Part shown: one piece after another, positions 1-7,493 of the stretch
Position numbering within the stretch: position 1 is the first letter of the stretch
Layout of the letters: every line of letters starts with the position of its first letter
From: Aliivibrio salmonicida LFI1238
GTDB taxonomy: Bacteria > Pseudomonadota > Gammaproteobacteria > Enterobacterales > Vibrionaceae
DNA length: 64,000 bases
Assembly (NCBI RefSeq): GCF_000196495.1
Contig: NC_011312.1
Span: 62,001-126,000 of the forward strand
Reading direction: 5' to 3'
The notes under the pieces: generated by a model
What the model was told of the DNA's origin: nothing
What the model saw: the letters and a program-made list of their open reading frames with translations, nothing else
Databases searched by the model: none
Translations under genes and position numbers: made by a program

Positions 1-159
1 CAACTAAAACAGATGACATTTAACAAGCAAAAAGTGGTGTACTCATCCTGCCCTGAGAATTTAGACATTGATAATTCGGATTATTTAAGGTGTGCCATAT
101 TCAGCGACACGCTATTTGTAAAAGACCGAAATATTGCTTATCAAGCTCCTTGTACTTAA
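1..159 (+). CDS. 3' end of an unrecognised gene, cut by the window edge
   Basis: Frame 1 is open from the first base to a TAA at 157-159 and gives 52 residues, ending with residues AYQAPCT. The frame contains two cysteines and no motif I recognise. It lies upstream of, and in the same direction as, the parAB pair, so it could be the end of a replication or partition-linked gene, but nothing in the visible residues shows that. The start lies outside the window. Confidence 0.45.
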   Translation, partial: QLKQMTFNKQKVVYSSCPENLDIDNSDYLRCAIFSDTLFVKDRNIAYQAPCT

Positions 160-182
160 ATTTCAGCTATAAATACCACTAG

Positions 183-292
183 TGACATTAGGGTCTACCC
201 TAATGTCATGGCTTGAATTTTAACCTTAGAACTCCTTTGTCATTACCTTTTTGTCATGTAGTATTAGATCATTACTTAAATGACACGTGACA
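183..292. promoter_or_regulatory. Inverted repeat and cluster of TGTCA motifs upstream of parA
   Basis: A perfect 12-bp inverted repeat (TGACATTAGGGT at 183-194 and its complement at 197-208, 2-bp centre) opens the region. The same hexamer core TGTCAT or its complement recurs at 238-243, 252-257, 280-285 and, as GTGACA, at 287-292. The 2-base centre is too short for a good RNA hairpin loop and no T-run follows, so a protein-binding site is more likely than a terminator. Its place upstream of parA fits an operator or partition site for ParA or ParB; that role is inferred. Confidence 0.5.
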
Positions 293-338
293 CCCTATCT
301 ATATAGTGACTTTACCATCCTCTAATAATGACCGTTCA

Positions 339-396
339 ATTTTGCATGCAAAATCCTGTTTTTTCCTATTGACTTTTTATGTTTTACCCGTAGTAT
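339..396 (+). promoter_or_regulatory. parAB promoter with adjoining palindrome
   Basis: A perfect 16-bp palindrome, ATTTTGCATGCAAAAT, occupies 339-354. It is followed by a sigma70-like promoter: -35 TTGACT at 369-374, a 16-bp spacer and -10 TAGTAT at 391-396. The parA ribosome-binding site AAAGGAG is at 428-434. A palindrome just upstream of the -35 suggests an operator for autoregulation by a partition protein. The binding protein is not known from the sequence. Confidence 0.55.
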
Positions 397-441
397 TCAC
401 ATGTAATCAGGCGTTAACGCCAGTCTCAAAGGAGTAATACA

Positions 442-1239
442 ATGGGTAAAATCATCGCAATCGGTAATGAAAAGGGTGGAGTCGGTAAAACGACTTCTGT
501 TGTTAATTTGGCTTACTACTTTTCTCATATGCGCAATAAAAAAGTGTTGGTTGTAGATATGGACCCGCAATGTAATTTGACGGATAAGTATTTTGACCAA
601 AATGATGAGAGCAAAGCTAAACCTGCCTCTATCACTCGTAAAGTAGGTGAGGCGAATGTCATTTCTTTCTTTGATGAAGAGTTCTATGGTAAGCCTGTTG
701 AACTCAACCCTAATCTTCATATCTTTGGTGCCACTTTCAATATCAGTAGCCTTAACAACTGCACAAATGACGAAATTGGTTTCTTTGCCGACAACCTGAA
801 TACATTGGCTGAACAATACGACTACGTATTTATTGACACTGCCCCTTCTGTTGGAAACTTGCAATACTCGGCTCTTATCGCATGTGATGGTCTGTGGATA
901 CCAACGACAGCAGAAGAAGACAGCTTTCAAGGTGTGTCGAAGATCCTCAAATCTGTAGCGCGTATTAAAAGCACTTATGGTTTAGATGTATCTGTATTAG
1001 GCATGTACTTAAACATGGTGAAAAAGATTCCTACTCAATTACAAGATCACTTCGCCACCAAGTTGTCTGAGGATTATGGCGACCTCGTATTCAATACTCA
1101 GGTTATCCATACAACTAGAGTTTCAGAAGCATCAGCGTTTAAGAAAAGCATCCTTGAGTATGATGCGAAAAAAGCTAAATACATCAATATCGATGCTTTA
1201 ATGCAAGAGTTTGAATTGAAATCGGAGGCGTTGTCATGA
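442..1239 (+). CDS. parA: ParA/Soj-type partition ATPase
   Basis: 265 residues. The deviant Walker A motif KGGVGKTT is at residues 11-18, the Walker A' VVDMDPQCN at about 37-45 and the Walker B region IDTAPSVG at 131-138, the arrangement of MinD/ParA ATPases that move plasmids or chromosomes over the nucleoid. The protein begins directly with the ATPase domain and has no N-terminal DNA-binding extension, unlike P1-type ParA. A strong ribosome-binding site (AAAGGAG) lies 7 bases before the ATG. The stop overlaps the parB start by 4 bases (ATGA), so the two are translationally coupled. The pair looks like a plasmid or integrative-element cassette rather than the chromosomal parAB, because no gidA/rsmG genes adjoin it. 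Confidence 0.9.
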   Translation: MGKIIAIGNEKGGVGKTTSVVNLAYYFSHMRNKKVLVVDMDPQCNLTDKYFDQNDESKAKPASITRKVGEANVISFFDEEFYGKPVELNPNLHIFGATFNISSLNNCTNDEIGFFADNLNTLAEQYDYVFIDTAPSVGNLQYSALIACDGLWIPTTAEEDSFQGVSKILKSVARIKSTYGLDVSVLGMYLNMVKKIPTQLQDHFATKLSEDYGDLVFNTQVIHTTRVSEASAFKKSILEYDAKKAKYINIDALMQEFELKSEALS

Positions 1240-2210
1240 GTAAGAAAAAAGACTTTAAATCTCTAATGAACAACAAATCTAAATCACTACTCGATGAAGA
1301 AATCAACGAGGTAAAGCCAGGTGAAAGCGTTGTTCTCATTCCTAAAGAGGATATCTATTCGTCTGAACAAATACGTAAATTCTTTGATGAAGAGTACATT
1401 TTAGAGTTATCTAAAAATATGGACGATATTGGTCAGATTCAACCAATTGTTGTGACTCATAACGACATTCGAGGTTACAAAATACAAGTGGGTGAGTGTC
1501 GTTGGAGAGCGGCAAATCTGAGTGACAAAATCACTCATGTAGAATGTTTGGTGCGTGATGCGGGAACAGTGTTAGCGCAACTATCAGAAAACCTTCATCG
1601 AAACGATCTTACTCCTTTTGAAACAGGTCGTGCTTTAGAGTTACTAATGGAAGAGCAAGGGATCGTTGAAAACAAAGATCTAGCCAATGTTGTGAGTTTA
1701 TCTGAACCTCGTATTAGCGCTTTTCGAAAGGCAGCTCAATGCCCTCCTTACATTGAACTTGCCTATCACAATGGTATTATCCGTGATGTTGATACGGTCA
1801 ACTCTCTACGTATTGCGGGAGAACTAAGCGAAGTCGAAACAAAGAAACTTCTTGAATCCCCTGTTTCACGTAAAGAAGCTAAAGATCTTGTGAAAAGCTT
1901 AAAGGCTTCTCAGAAAGAGCTTAAATCAGCTCAAGTTGATGAAGAACAGTCTTCCCTTGAACATCAAGAAGTAGCTAATGAAAACCCTTCAAATAAAGCA
2001 GATCAAACTAAAGTGTCAGGTGTTATCCCTACCTCACAAAATAACGGGATAAGAATATCATTTGAGGGTAACCAAGGTTTCATAGATCTCAATGGCCAAG
2101 CCGAAAGTGGCAAAATAGTGATTGTGCTTGACGCTAGTTCAGGCAAATTGACCGTTCCTGCCTGCGAAGTTTCAGTGATTGGGTATCACTCGTTAGAGCA
2201 TGTCCACTAA
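1236..2210 (+). CDS. parB: ParB/Spo0J-family partition protein
   Basis: 324 residues. The ParB N-terminal nuclease-like/CTPase fold spans about residues 35-125. The CTP-binding arginine box is present in altered form as GECRWRAA at 86-93 (usual GERRxRA), followed by ENLHRNDLTPFE at 118-129. A helix-turn-helix at about 145-170 would bind the centromere site. A lysine- and glutamate-rich linker (about 200-245) leads to a C-terminal segment of about 60 residues, probably the dimerisation domain. It overlaps parA by 4 bases and works with it in DNA partition. The centromere was not identified; the TGTCA cluster upstream of parA is a candidate. Confidence 0.85.
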   Translation: MSKKKDFKSLMNNKSKSLLDEEINEVKPGESVVLIPKEDIYSSEQIRKFFDEEYILELSKNMDDIGQIQPIVVTHNDIRGYKIQVGECRWRAANLSDKITHVECLVRDAGTVLAQLSENLHRNDLTPFETGRALELLMEEQGIVENKDLANVVSLSEPRISAFRKAAQCPPYIELAYHNGIIRDVDTVNSLRIAGELSEVETKKLLESPVSRKEAKDLVKSLKASQKELKSAQVDEEQSSLEHQEVANENPSNKADQTKVSGVIPTSQNNGIRISFEGNQGFIDLNGQAESGKIVIVLDASSGKLTVPACEVSVIGYHSLEHVH

Positions 2211-2604
2211 TAAAAAGAAGTTGTCTCGAGTGGTGAATACTAATCGAGCCAGCCTAATTAAGTTGTACTCATTGCATTTTGAAGACAGTGCCACTCAAGC
2301 CATTGAACAAATAACCATTAGAGCGATTAATCGGACCTATGTTGCTTATAGGCCCCCACCCCCTGGTGAAGTAATGAAAGCTTGGGTTATTGAAAATCGC
2401 GCGCCCCAATGGGCTTGTAGGGCTACCTTTGACCTGTTGATTGAGCTTGATTGGTTGCCAAATACTGATATTGAAAAAGCTATTGCGGCTCGCTTTCTTT
2501 TTTTGAATGACTACCCAATCACTGAAAGTTGGAAAGCGTTATTAGGCGAGTGGTTAGAACTTGCCAAGCAAGCACAAAATGAGAACTCGGATGAATACGA
2601 ATAA
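2200..2604 (+). CDS. Unrecognised protein downstream of parB
   Basis: 134 residues, no family recognised. The ATG lies inside the last codons of parB (11-bp overlap), so it is probably read by translational coupling in the same transcript. The sequence is hydrophilic, with a PPPPG turn near residue 52, a tryptophan-rich middle and an acidic C-terminus. There is no signal peptide or membrane segment. Tight coupling to parAB suggests an accessory or regulatory role for the same replicon, but that is inferred from position only. Confidence 0.6.
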   Translation: MSTNKKKLSRVVNTNRASLIKLYSLHFEDSATQAIEQITIRAINRTYVAYRPPPPGEVMKAWVIENRAPQWACRATFDLLIELDWLPNTDIEKAIAARFLFLNDYPITESWKALLGEWLELAKQAQNENSDEYE

Positions 2605-2758
2605 CTACAATGAAACTCTTAAAGATGAATACCGCACATCAGTTTTGGCGTTTTTTAATACCGTAGAAGAGCAACGCGAAGACCGCGAACTTAGCGCACG
2701 GATGCTCTTTGAGATGGCTAGATACTGGACTCTCACTAAAAACAGGAATGGTTTGTGA
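2579..2758 (+). CDS. Small unrecognised protein
   Basis: 59 residues from the ATG at 2579. An alternative ATG at 2591 gives 55 residues, and the frame stays open back to a TTG at 2561. It overlaps the preceding gene and is followed 30 bp later by the next gene on the same strand. The product is short and mostly helical with many acidic and arginine residues. No clear ribosome-binding site separates the candidate starts, so the start is uncertain. It is kept because it fills the operon-like run parA-parB-small genes. Confidence 0.4.
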   Translation: MRTRMNTNNYNETLKDEYRTSVLAFFNTVEEQREDRELSARMLFEMARYWTLTKNRNGL

Positions 2759-2788
2759 CATCAAAAAACACAAGCAAGATAACCCGTC

Positions 2789-3160
2789 ATGAATTTTTCA
2801 TATGAACAAAGAATTAAGCACTTACATGAGCTTTCTCAATTGCCTAGACAATCGCTTTGCTTTCAGCTTTTAATGATCATGAATCTTTGTCATCACGACT
2901 TGGATAGTGGCAAGGTTGAACGATTGAAATCAGATGATGAAACCTATTTCTATGAGGCTAATTCTCTGAAAGAACAGCTACTCGATGTGCCGAGTCTTAG
3001 TAACTCTCATAAGGTGCTATATCTGCTGCTAGATGCTGGATTTATTGAACGTCGAGTGCTTGATAAAGATGGCCAAGTCGTTATTGGTGATAGCTACCAA
3101 AGAAACACCGCCAAAATATATTGGCGTATATCCGACAAAGGGCTAAGCGTATTCGGCTAA
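2789..3160 (+). CDS. Unrecognised protein, possibly winged-helix-like
   Basis: 123 residues, no family recognised by motif. The second half (about residues 75-123: a leucine-rich helix, then GFIERRVLDKDGQ, then a short IYWRISDKGLS segment) has the rhythm of a winged-helix domain, with recognition helix, beta-wing and a conserved-looking DKG turn. That would suit a transcription or replication regulator, but this is a guess from pattern only. It is the last gene of the parAB-led run, with 490 bp of non-coding DNA after it. Confidence 0.5.
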   Translation: MNFSYEQRIKHLHELSQLPRQSLCFQLLMIMNLCHHDLDSGKVERLKSDDETYFYEANSLKEQLLDVPSLSNSHKVLYLLLDAGFIERRVLDKDGQVVIGDSYQRNTAKIYWRISDKGLSVFG

Positions 3161-3662
3161 TTAAATACTCTAGGGACTAAATAGTTAGGGTTTACGTTAA
3201 TTGAAGTCTATTTTTCCAAAATAGACAAAAAAAGTGAAACATAGGTGCTAGTGGCCTGTACTTAACAATCTGGAATCAGGTGATTGCTTTACTTAGCCAC
3301 CTGTTCAGCTTCTATCTTGATTCGTAAGCAAGCGTTGCTGTTATTATCGTTCCCTCTGATAGATAAGATACATCACTTAAACCTCGTTAGTTAATGAAAA
3401 TTAATTTTCGTTTTTTTTGTTATCTACCGTCTACAAAACTAATGTCATGCTTTCGATTGATAGCCAAAGCACCCACAGCTATTCTACTCTGAACACTTTC
3501 GTTAATCCTAGCGTTTCATTTACTTCTCTTTTTAACCGCGCGGATTTATGTGCCAGTGACTTTGCTAAACGAAATAAAAACCAAAAAGTATTGACTAAGG
3601 CAATACACAATAATACTGTGTATTAAACCAGTGTTACTATCTTAATTTCTTTGGAGGTATTT
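3161..3662. other. Non-coding stretch with hairpin, palindrome and a possible promoter
   Basis: No convincing gene is present. A perfect 9-bp hairpin (GTCTATTTT / AAAATAGAC, 3-base loop) lies at 3206-3226. An AT-only palindrome, GAAAATTAATTTTC, lies at 3396-3409 and is followed by eight Ts, so it may act as a weak terminator. A -35-like TTGACT at 3591-3596 with a poor -10 (TACTGT at 3614-3619) could drive the small gene at 3663. An open frame at about 3447-3626 (59 residues) has no ribosome-binding site and is not called. Confidence 0.4.
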
Positions 3663-3854
3663 ATGCTTGTAGACACCATTGACAGAGTCAATAAACTTCG
3701 CCAAAAAGCACTTTCTGATCCTATGTTTTTACGATCTGCCATAGAACATGAAAAGGCAATTCAAAACATGTCTATAGATTGTAACGATAAGCAAAAAAGA
3801 AAAGCACTGGCAGATATATACAATAACTCCCCTAATACAGAGCAATTAAATTAA
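3663..3854 (+). CDS. Small unrecognised protein with a strong ribosome-binding site
   Basis: 63 residues. The start is set at the ATG at 3663 because TTTGGAGG lies just before it; the longer frame from the TTG at 3651 would place the ribosome-binding site inside the coding region. The peptide is charged and helical with no membrane segment or signal. No family is recognised. Its last 4 bases overlap the convergent gene on the other strand. Confidence 0.5.
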   Translation: MLVDTIDRVNKLRQKALSDPMFLRSAIEHEKAIQNMSIDCNDKQKRKALADIYNNSPNTEQLN

Positions 3855-4444
3855 GCCTCAGGGCAATGAATAGTATTTAATTGAAAGTGAGCAATCATCG
3901 TTTCGTCATTGAACTCTTTGATGCTTGCTTTCATCAATCCCGTATCATTAATCATCTTCGCAATCTCATCCACTTTTAATGTCACAATAAAAGCGGACAG
4001 AGGTGCTATCTGCTTATTATCATCAGAAAAGCACTCTATAATGTCCTGCTTTGATAAATAAAGAGTTTCATTCTTTTTCGTATCATGGTCATCTATAAGA
4101 TAGGAATGAATACCATGCTTATCATATAAACAATTCAACAGATCATAGATGCGAGATACGTCATCCATTTCATGATGAACACGCTCTGACAGTGATTTAA
4201 GTTCAATTAAACGACGCTCTAAATCCCCTTTCGCATGTCGCCCAATCTGAATAAAAGACTTAATTTCTTTCTTTATCAATTTATATTTTGAATGTGTTAG
4301 CTTTGGTTTTAACCATTTAACGACACGTTCATTACGTGTTTTTTTAGGCATAAACTGCGTAGCCTTTGCCACGGCCATGTATAAATGAAGTAGGGCGTTA
4401 TCAACAGTTTCAAGTAATAATTTGTCGTATTCTTTATGAGGCAT
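3851..4444 (-). CDS. Unrecognised helical protein
   Basis: 197 residues, rich in Lys, Glu, Asp and Leu and apparently all-helical over residues 1-110, with coiled-coil-like spacing in the stretch around LERRLIELKSLSERVHHEM. There is no signal peptide or membrane span. A weak GGA ribosome-binding site precedes the ATG. I recognise no domain. It is convergent with the 63-residue gene, with a 4-base overlap of the stop codons, and it stands alone in its direction until the helicase remnant. Confidence 0.55.
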   Translation of the reverse strand: MPHKEYDKLLLETVDNALLHLYMAVAKATQFMPKKTRNERVVKWLKPKLTHSKYKLIKKEIKSFIQIGRHAKGDLERRLIELKSLSERVHHEMDDVSRIYDLLNCLYDKHGIHSYLIDDHDTKKNETLYLSKQDIIECFSDDNKQIAPLSAFIVTLKVDEIAKMINDTGLMKASIKEFNDETMIAHFQLNTIHCPEA

Positions 4445-4679
4445 ATTTTTATCCGTAAAAAAGGATGTATCTCATTAACAAGGTAGCGAACATACAAAAC
4501 CCATAATAAAGAAAATGAATCTTTATCCTAGTATAACTCAGTTCGTGAGCAATTCCTCAACTCACTGATTTAAGTCATCTAAATGTATATGCTTACTTTA
4601 CGTTATAGGAATACACTAATCCAACATAACAAACCGAACATCAAAGGAAATAAAGAATGAAATTATGTAAAGCGATAGG

Positions 4680-4890
4680 GGGGGCAGTTTGGATATCGAA
4701 AATTATTGTACGTTAAGAGCGAAATTTGTTTAGTTCATGATGCTAACCTATTGATTACTACAATTGCCTATCGCATTTAAGTTAATGTATTGATGATATT
4801 TGTACTACAACGCCCTATCTCATTGGGGTACACCCAAACGAGATAGGTCACATCAAAATCCCTACCGTACAATAATTTTCGATATCCAAA
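4680..4890. mobile_element. Tn3-like inverted-repeat mini-element (non-autonomous)
   Basis: Two perfect 25-bp inverted arms lie at 4688-4712 and 4866-4890, separated by 153 bp with no gene. The left arm sits in a 38-bp frame, 4680-4717, that starts with a run of Gs and ends with GTTAAG, like Tn3-family terminal repeats (GGGG...TAAG). The right arm keeps the core but not the GGGG or TAAG ends. Between them an inner dyad (CCTATCTC 4814-4821 / GAGATAGG 4840-4847, with nested TTGGG / CCCAA) resembles a resolution or protein-binding site. No target duplication was found. It could be a decayed miniature element of the TIME type. Confidence 0.45.
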
Positions 4891-4958
4891 TTTACCAACT
4901 CAGATTATTTGCAACAACCCCGTTTAGACTAATTTCTAATGCATATTTAAACAAAAAC

Positions 4959-5001
4959 GAGTCATTCATTTATTTCTAATTTAACAATAAATGAATGACT
5001 C
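4959..5001 (-). terminator. Long hairpin, likely terminator for the minus strand
   Basis: Perfect 16-bp arms (4959-4974 and 4986-5001) enclose an 11-base loop. On the minus strand the stem is followed by GTTTTTG, which fits an intrinsic terminator for the helicase remnant ending at 5138. The stem is AT-rich, so strength is uncertain. Confidence 0.5.
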
Positions 5002-5137
5002 TCAATATAAAAACGCAGCTTGTATTGATGGTGTAGATCAGTTACATACGCTTCTTGTGGGGGTGATTCTTCACTAAAAGCAGCTTTGAACCGATTTATG
5101 ATTATGTTCGAATGTAACCAATGACTGTTAGCCCCTG

Positions 5138-6648
5138 CTAAACTAATTCTAGCGTTGCCTCCATATTGCTTGAGATATAATCACTTTCATCTACTTTAGT
5201 CTCTAGCAGTTCATTCGCATAACAAAAGTAACTCAAACCTGCCCATACTTTCTGAGAGCCAATGATATACACTTGTTTTTTAGCACGAGTCACCGCTACA
5301 TTTAAAATATTAGCTTTACTCGATGCCCAATAAGCAGACCCTTTAGTTACTTCAGAAACACCCAAAACAAATATCACCACTTTCTCTTCTTTCCCTTGGA
5401 AGGTATGTACGGTTCCTATTCGACCCTTAACCCATTTGTCTGCTTGCTTCTGAGGGATCCCATTATCAACTAGATGGCTAAGCAGCTCCTCACGCACACC
5501 GTGAGCTACTTTTCTAAAAGGCGAAATAATAATATACGTCTGGCAAACATTGTGTTTTTCTAACGTGTTCTAGTACCATTGCCGCAACATATTTCCCTTG
5601 ATTAGGCACATAATGTTTCCCCTCCACCTCGCCTACAATATCAATCCAAGCACTATGCCCCCAAATATCATGTGTGCGACCTTCTGGTAACTCGCTACCA
5701 TGAAACATTTTTTCGTTATACGCGATCTTGTTTGAAATACTAAACATTGGTTCATCACAACGACGATGTACACGAAGAGGACTACCTAACCACTCTCCCT
5801 GTGCAATCATTTCAGTCCCGTATCGATTAACTCTATCCGCTAACTTTTGTACCGATGTTTTAGTTGGCGACCATACGCGCCATTGTTCTTCACCTAAAAT
5901 TTCTTTTGCAAACCCTTCAACAAATTCTGGCGGAATAGTAAAAACTGGCTCAATTTGTAAAGGGTCACCGACAACAACTGGTCGCTTTGAACGATATAAA
6001 GCACCTACAGCTTGTTGAGGCGAAGCTTGTCCCGCTTCATCAATAAACAACCAGCCAATATCGTCTTTCCCGAAGCTTGAAAACTGACGAGAAACCGAAG
6101 CAAATGTTGATGACACCACAGGAATAAACATAAAGAGCCACTGCCAAAGCACTTTATTCGCTTTCTGATCTTTGATGCTATTAGACATTGCACTAGACAA
6201 ATAGAACACCACACTATTGTTACCTAAGTTAAAGTACTTATAAACAGCAACTACCCACGCTTGATGTAACTCCATCGCTTTAGAAGTTAAATTCACCCGC
6301 TTCTGATTTAACTCAATCCCATGAGCAAAAGCTGAACGTTGTAAGTTTGCACACTCTAAATCAGTCATTCCATCATCAAAACATACATCCGTATACTTAG
6401 CTTGAAATACGCTACACTTTTCAATCTCTTTATCCAACTCGGACTTAAAGTTACCGACTTTTCGAACCATCAGCGCTTTTTCTTTACAGAGGAGTTCATA
6501 GCGTGCTTTCATTTTGGAGAATAACTGTCGTAAGAACCAATATTTTGGCAGAAAAAACAATAAAAATGACAGCTGTTTTTGCTTTAAACGAGCAACAAAA
6601 ATATTAAGTTTAAGACATCGATAATCCAAGCTGGCAAGCTTTTTTTCG
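5138..6648 (-). pseudogene. Superfamily 1 (UPF1-like) DNA/RNA helicase, truncated and frameshifted
   Basis: Two adjoining frames form one protein. Positions 6648-5514 hold the Walker B motif DEAGQA, motif III GDPLQIEPV, an RVHRRCDEP segment and a coiled-coil-like insert. Positions 5497-5138 hold motif V (TVHTFQGKE) and motif VI (NVAVTRAKK). The frames meet near 5530, where TATTATTATTT appears to have gained one T: removing it gives VYIISPFRKV and a continuous protein. The N-terminus with the Walker A ATP-binding loop is missing, because the frame runs out in the IS66 element at 6648. The gene is dead on both counts. Similar large helicases often sit in defence islands, but nothing else here supports that. 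Confidence 0.75.
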
Positions 6649-6730
6649 TAAGCGTCTTTAAATCGACGCCTACTAACTGACTCTCAACTTCGTTACCCTC
6701 CTCTCATTGTTATTTTTTATTGAAGATATT

Positions 6731-7065
6731 ATGGGAAAACATCGCACTCACTCCGAATGGCAGCATCTAGTTAATATTACGCGAGTAATATTCCTCTTGA
6801 GCAGTTTTGCGGTATGAATAATATTAACCCCAACACTTTTTGCCAATATAAACGCTCACTTAGACCGCTAATGGAAGAAGAAGAGGAGCTCCTATCTCCT
6901 TTTGCTTTAGTTAAACGCGATGAAATTGATGAAGAAGACAATGTCTTCTTTCCTCCTGAAAATCATCAAGTATTAAATATTCAAGCTGGGGCGTTGCAAC
7001 TTTCTTTACCTGCTTCGACATCACCACAATGGCTTGCCATGTTGATAAAAGAGGTCATCAAATGA
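6731..7065 (+). pseudogene. tnpA: IS66 TnpA (OrfA), frameshifted
   Basis: The frame from ATG 6731 reads MGKHRTHSEWQHLV and then leaves the family frame. The correct continuation, NIPLEQFCGMNNINPNTFC, is in another frame from about 6792. A small indel near 6773-6790 separates them. The rest, to the TGA at 7063-7065, matches OrfA proteins: a short helix-turn-helix protein ending in a SLPASTSPQWLAMLI segment equivalent to LPANTEPHWIGLLL in the second copy. Its stop overlaps the tnpB start. Confidence 0.7.
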
Positions 7066-7418
7066 AAATGTTTGTCGATATCTCAATGATTTACCTTCAT
7101 AAAGCGCCCGTGGACTTTAGAAAAGGAATTAATGGTCTTAGCATGATTGTTGAACAACAGATGGTCATCTCTCCATTTTCTGATGCACTCTTTGTTTTTT
7201 GCAATCGACAGAATGATAAAATAAAGGTGTTGTATTGGGACCGGAATGGATTTTGTCTATGGCAAAAACGCCTTGAGGAAGATAAATTCACCTGGCCTAA
7301 AAAAATGACCGGAGCAACCGTTTCTTTGACTGAAGAGCAATGGCACTGGCTTCTTAACGGACTCGACATTGACAAAATGCAACCTCATAAGTCTATTCAC
7401 TATCAAAGTCTAAATTAA
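7062..7418 (+). CDS. tnpB: IS66 TnpB (OrfB)
   Basis: 118 residues from the ATG at 7062, chosen because it overlaps the tnpA stop (ATGA), as in IS66 elements, and because the family begins with MxxxxDxSxIYLH. It shows the OrfB signature VDFRKGINGL, then FSDALFVFCNRQNDKIKVLYWDRNGF and WQKRLEEDKF. OrfB is required for IS66 transposition together with TnpA and TnpC; its exact role is unclear. It is intact, but the element around it is not, so it is probably not mobile. Confidence 0.85.
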   Translation: MKMFVDISMIYLHKAPVDFRKGINGLSMIVEQQMVISPFSDALFVFCNRQNDKIKVLYWDRNGFCLWQKRLEEDKFTWPKKMTGATVSLTEEQWHWLLNGLDIDKMQPHKSIHYQSLN

Positions 7419-7493
7419 GGAGTAGATATTGCTTCGTAAATGGCAATAAACTAAGAGCGCCAAACGTATTATGCTGATATTTTTGTTCACACT

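Larger units (their letters stand above)
4445..5137. other. Non-coding stretch around a mini-element
   Basis: No complete gene is seen. The stretch holds the Tn3-like inverted-repeat element (4680-4890) and a long hairpin (4959-5001). It also has a short frame at 4657-4716 that begins with a reasonable ribosome-binding site (AAAGGAAA at about 4643) and ATG, but runs into the left arm of the mini-element and stops after 19 residues. This may be the start of a gene interrupted by the element. Confidence 0.4.

Noticed and set aside
397..930. 177-codon frame antisense to parA
   Set aside because: It mirrors the strong ParA coding frame and has no ribosome-binding site or known motif.
442..2210. 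Chromosomal parAB beside the replication origin
   Set aside because: Chromosome I parAB normally follows mnmG-rsmG. Here it is surrounded by small unknown genes and mobile-element scraps, so a plasmid-type origin is more likely.
3417..3626. Open frame of 59-69 codons in the gap after the parAB run
   Set aside because: It starts at a TTG or an ATG at 3447 without a ribosome-binding site and overlaps the likely promoter of the next gene; not strong enough to call.
4680..5001. CRISPR or integron attC array
   Set aside because: There are only single inverted pairs, no direct repeats with spacers and no cas or integrase gene nearby.
6731..7065. Programmed frameshift in IS66 tnpA
   Set aside because: The family does not use one here, no slippery run sits at the break, and the second copy has an uninterrupted tnpA.
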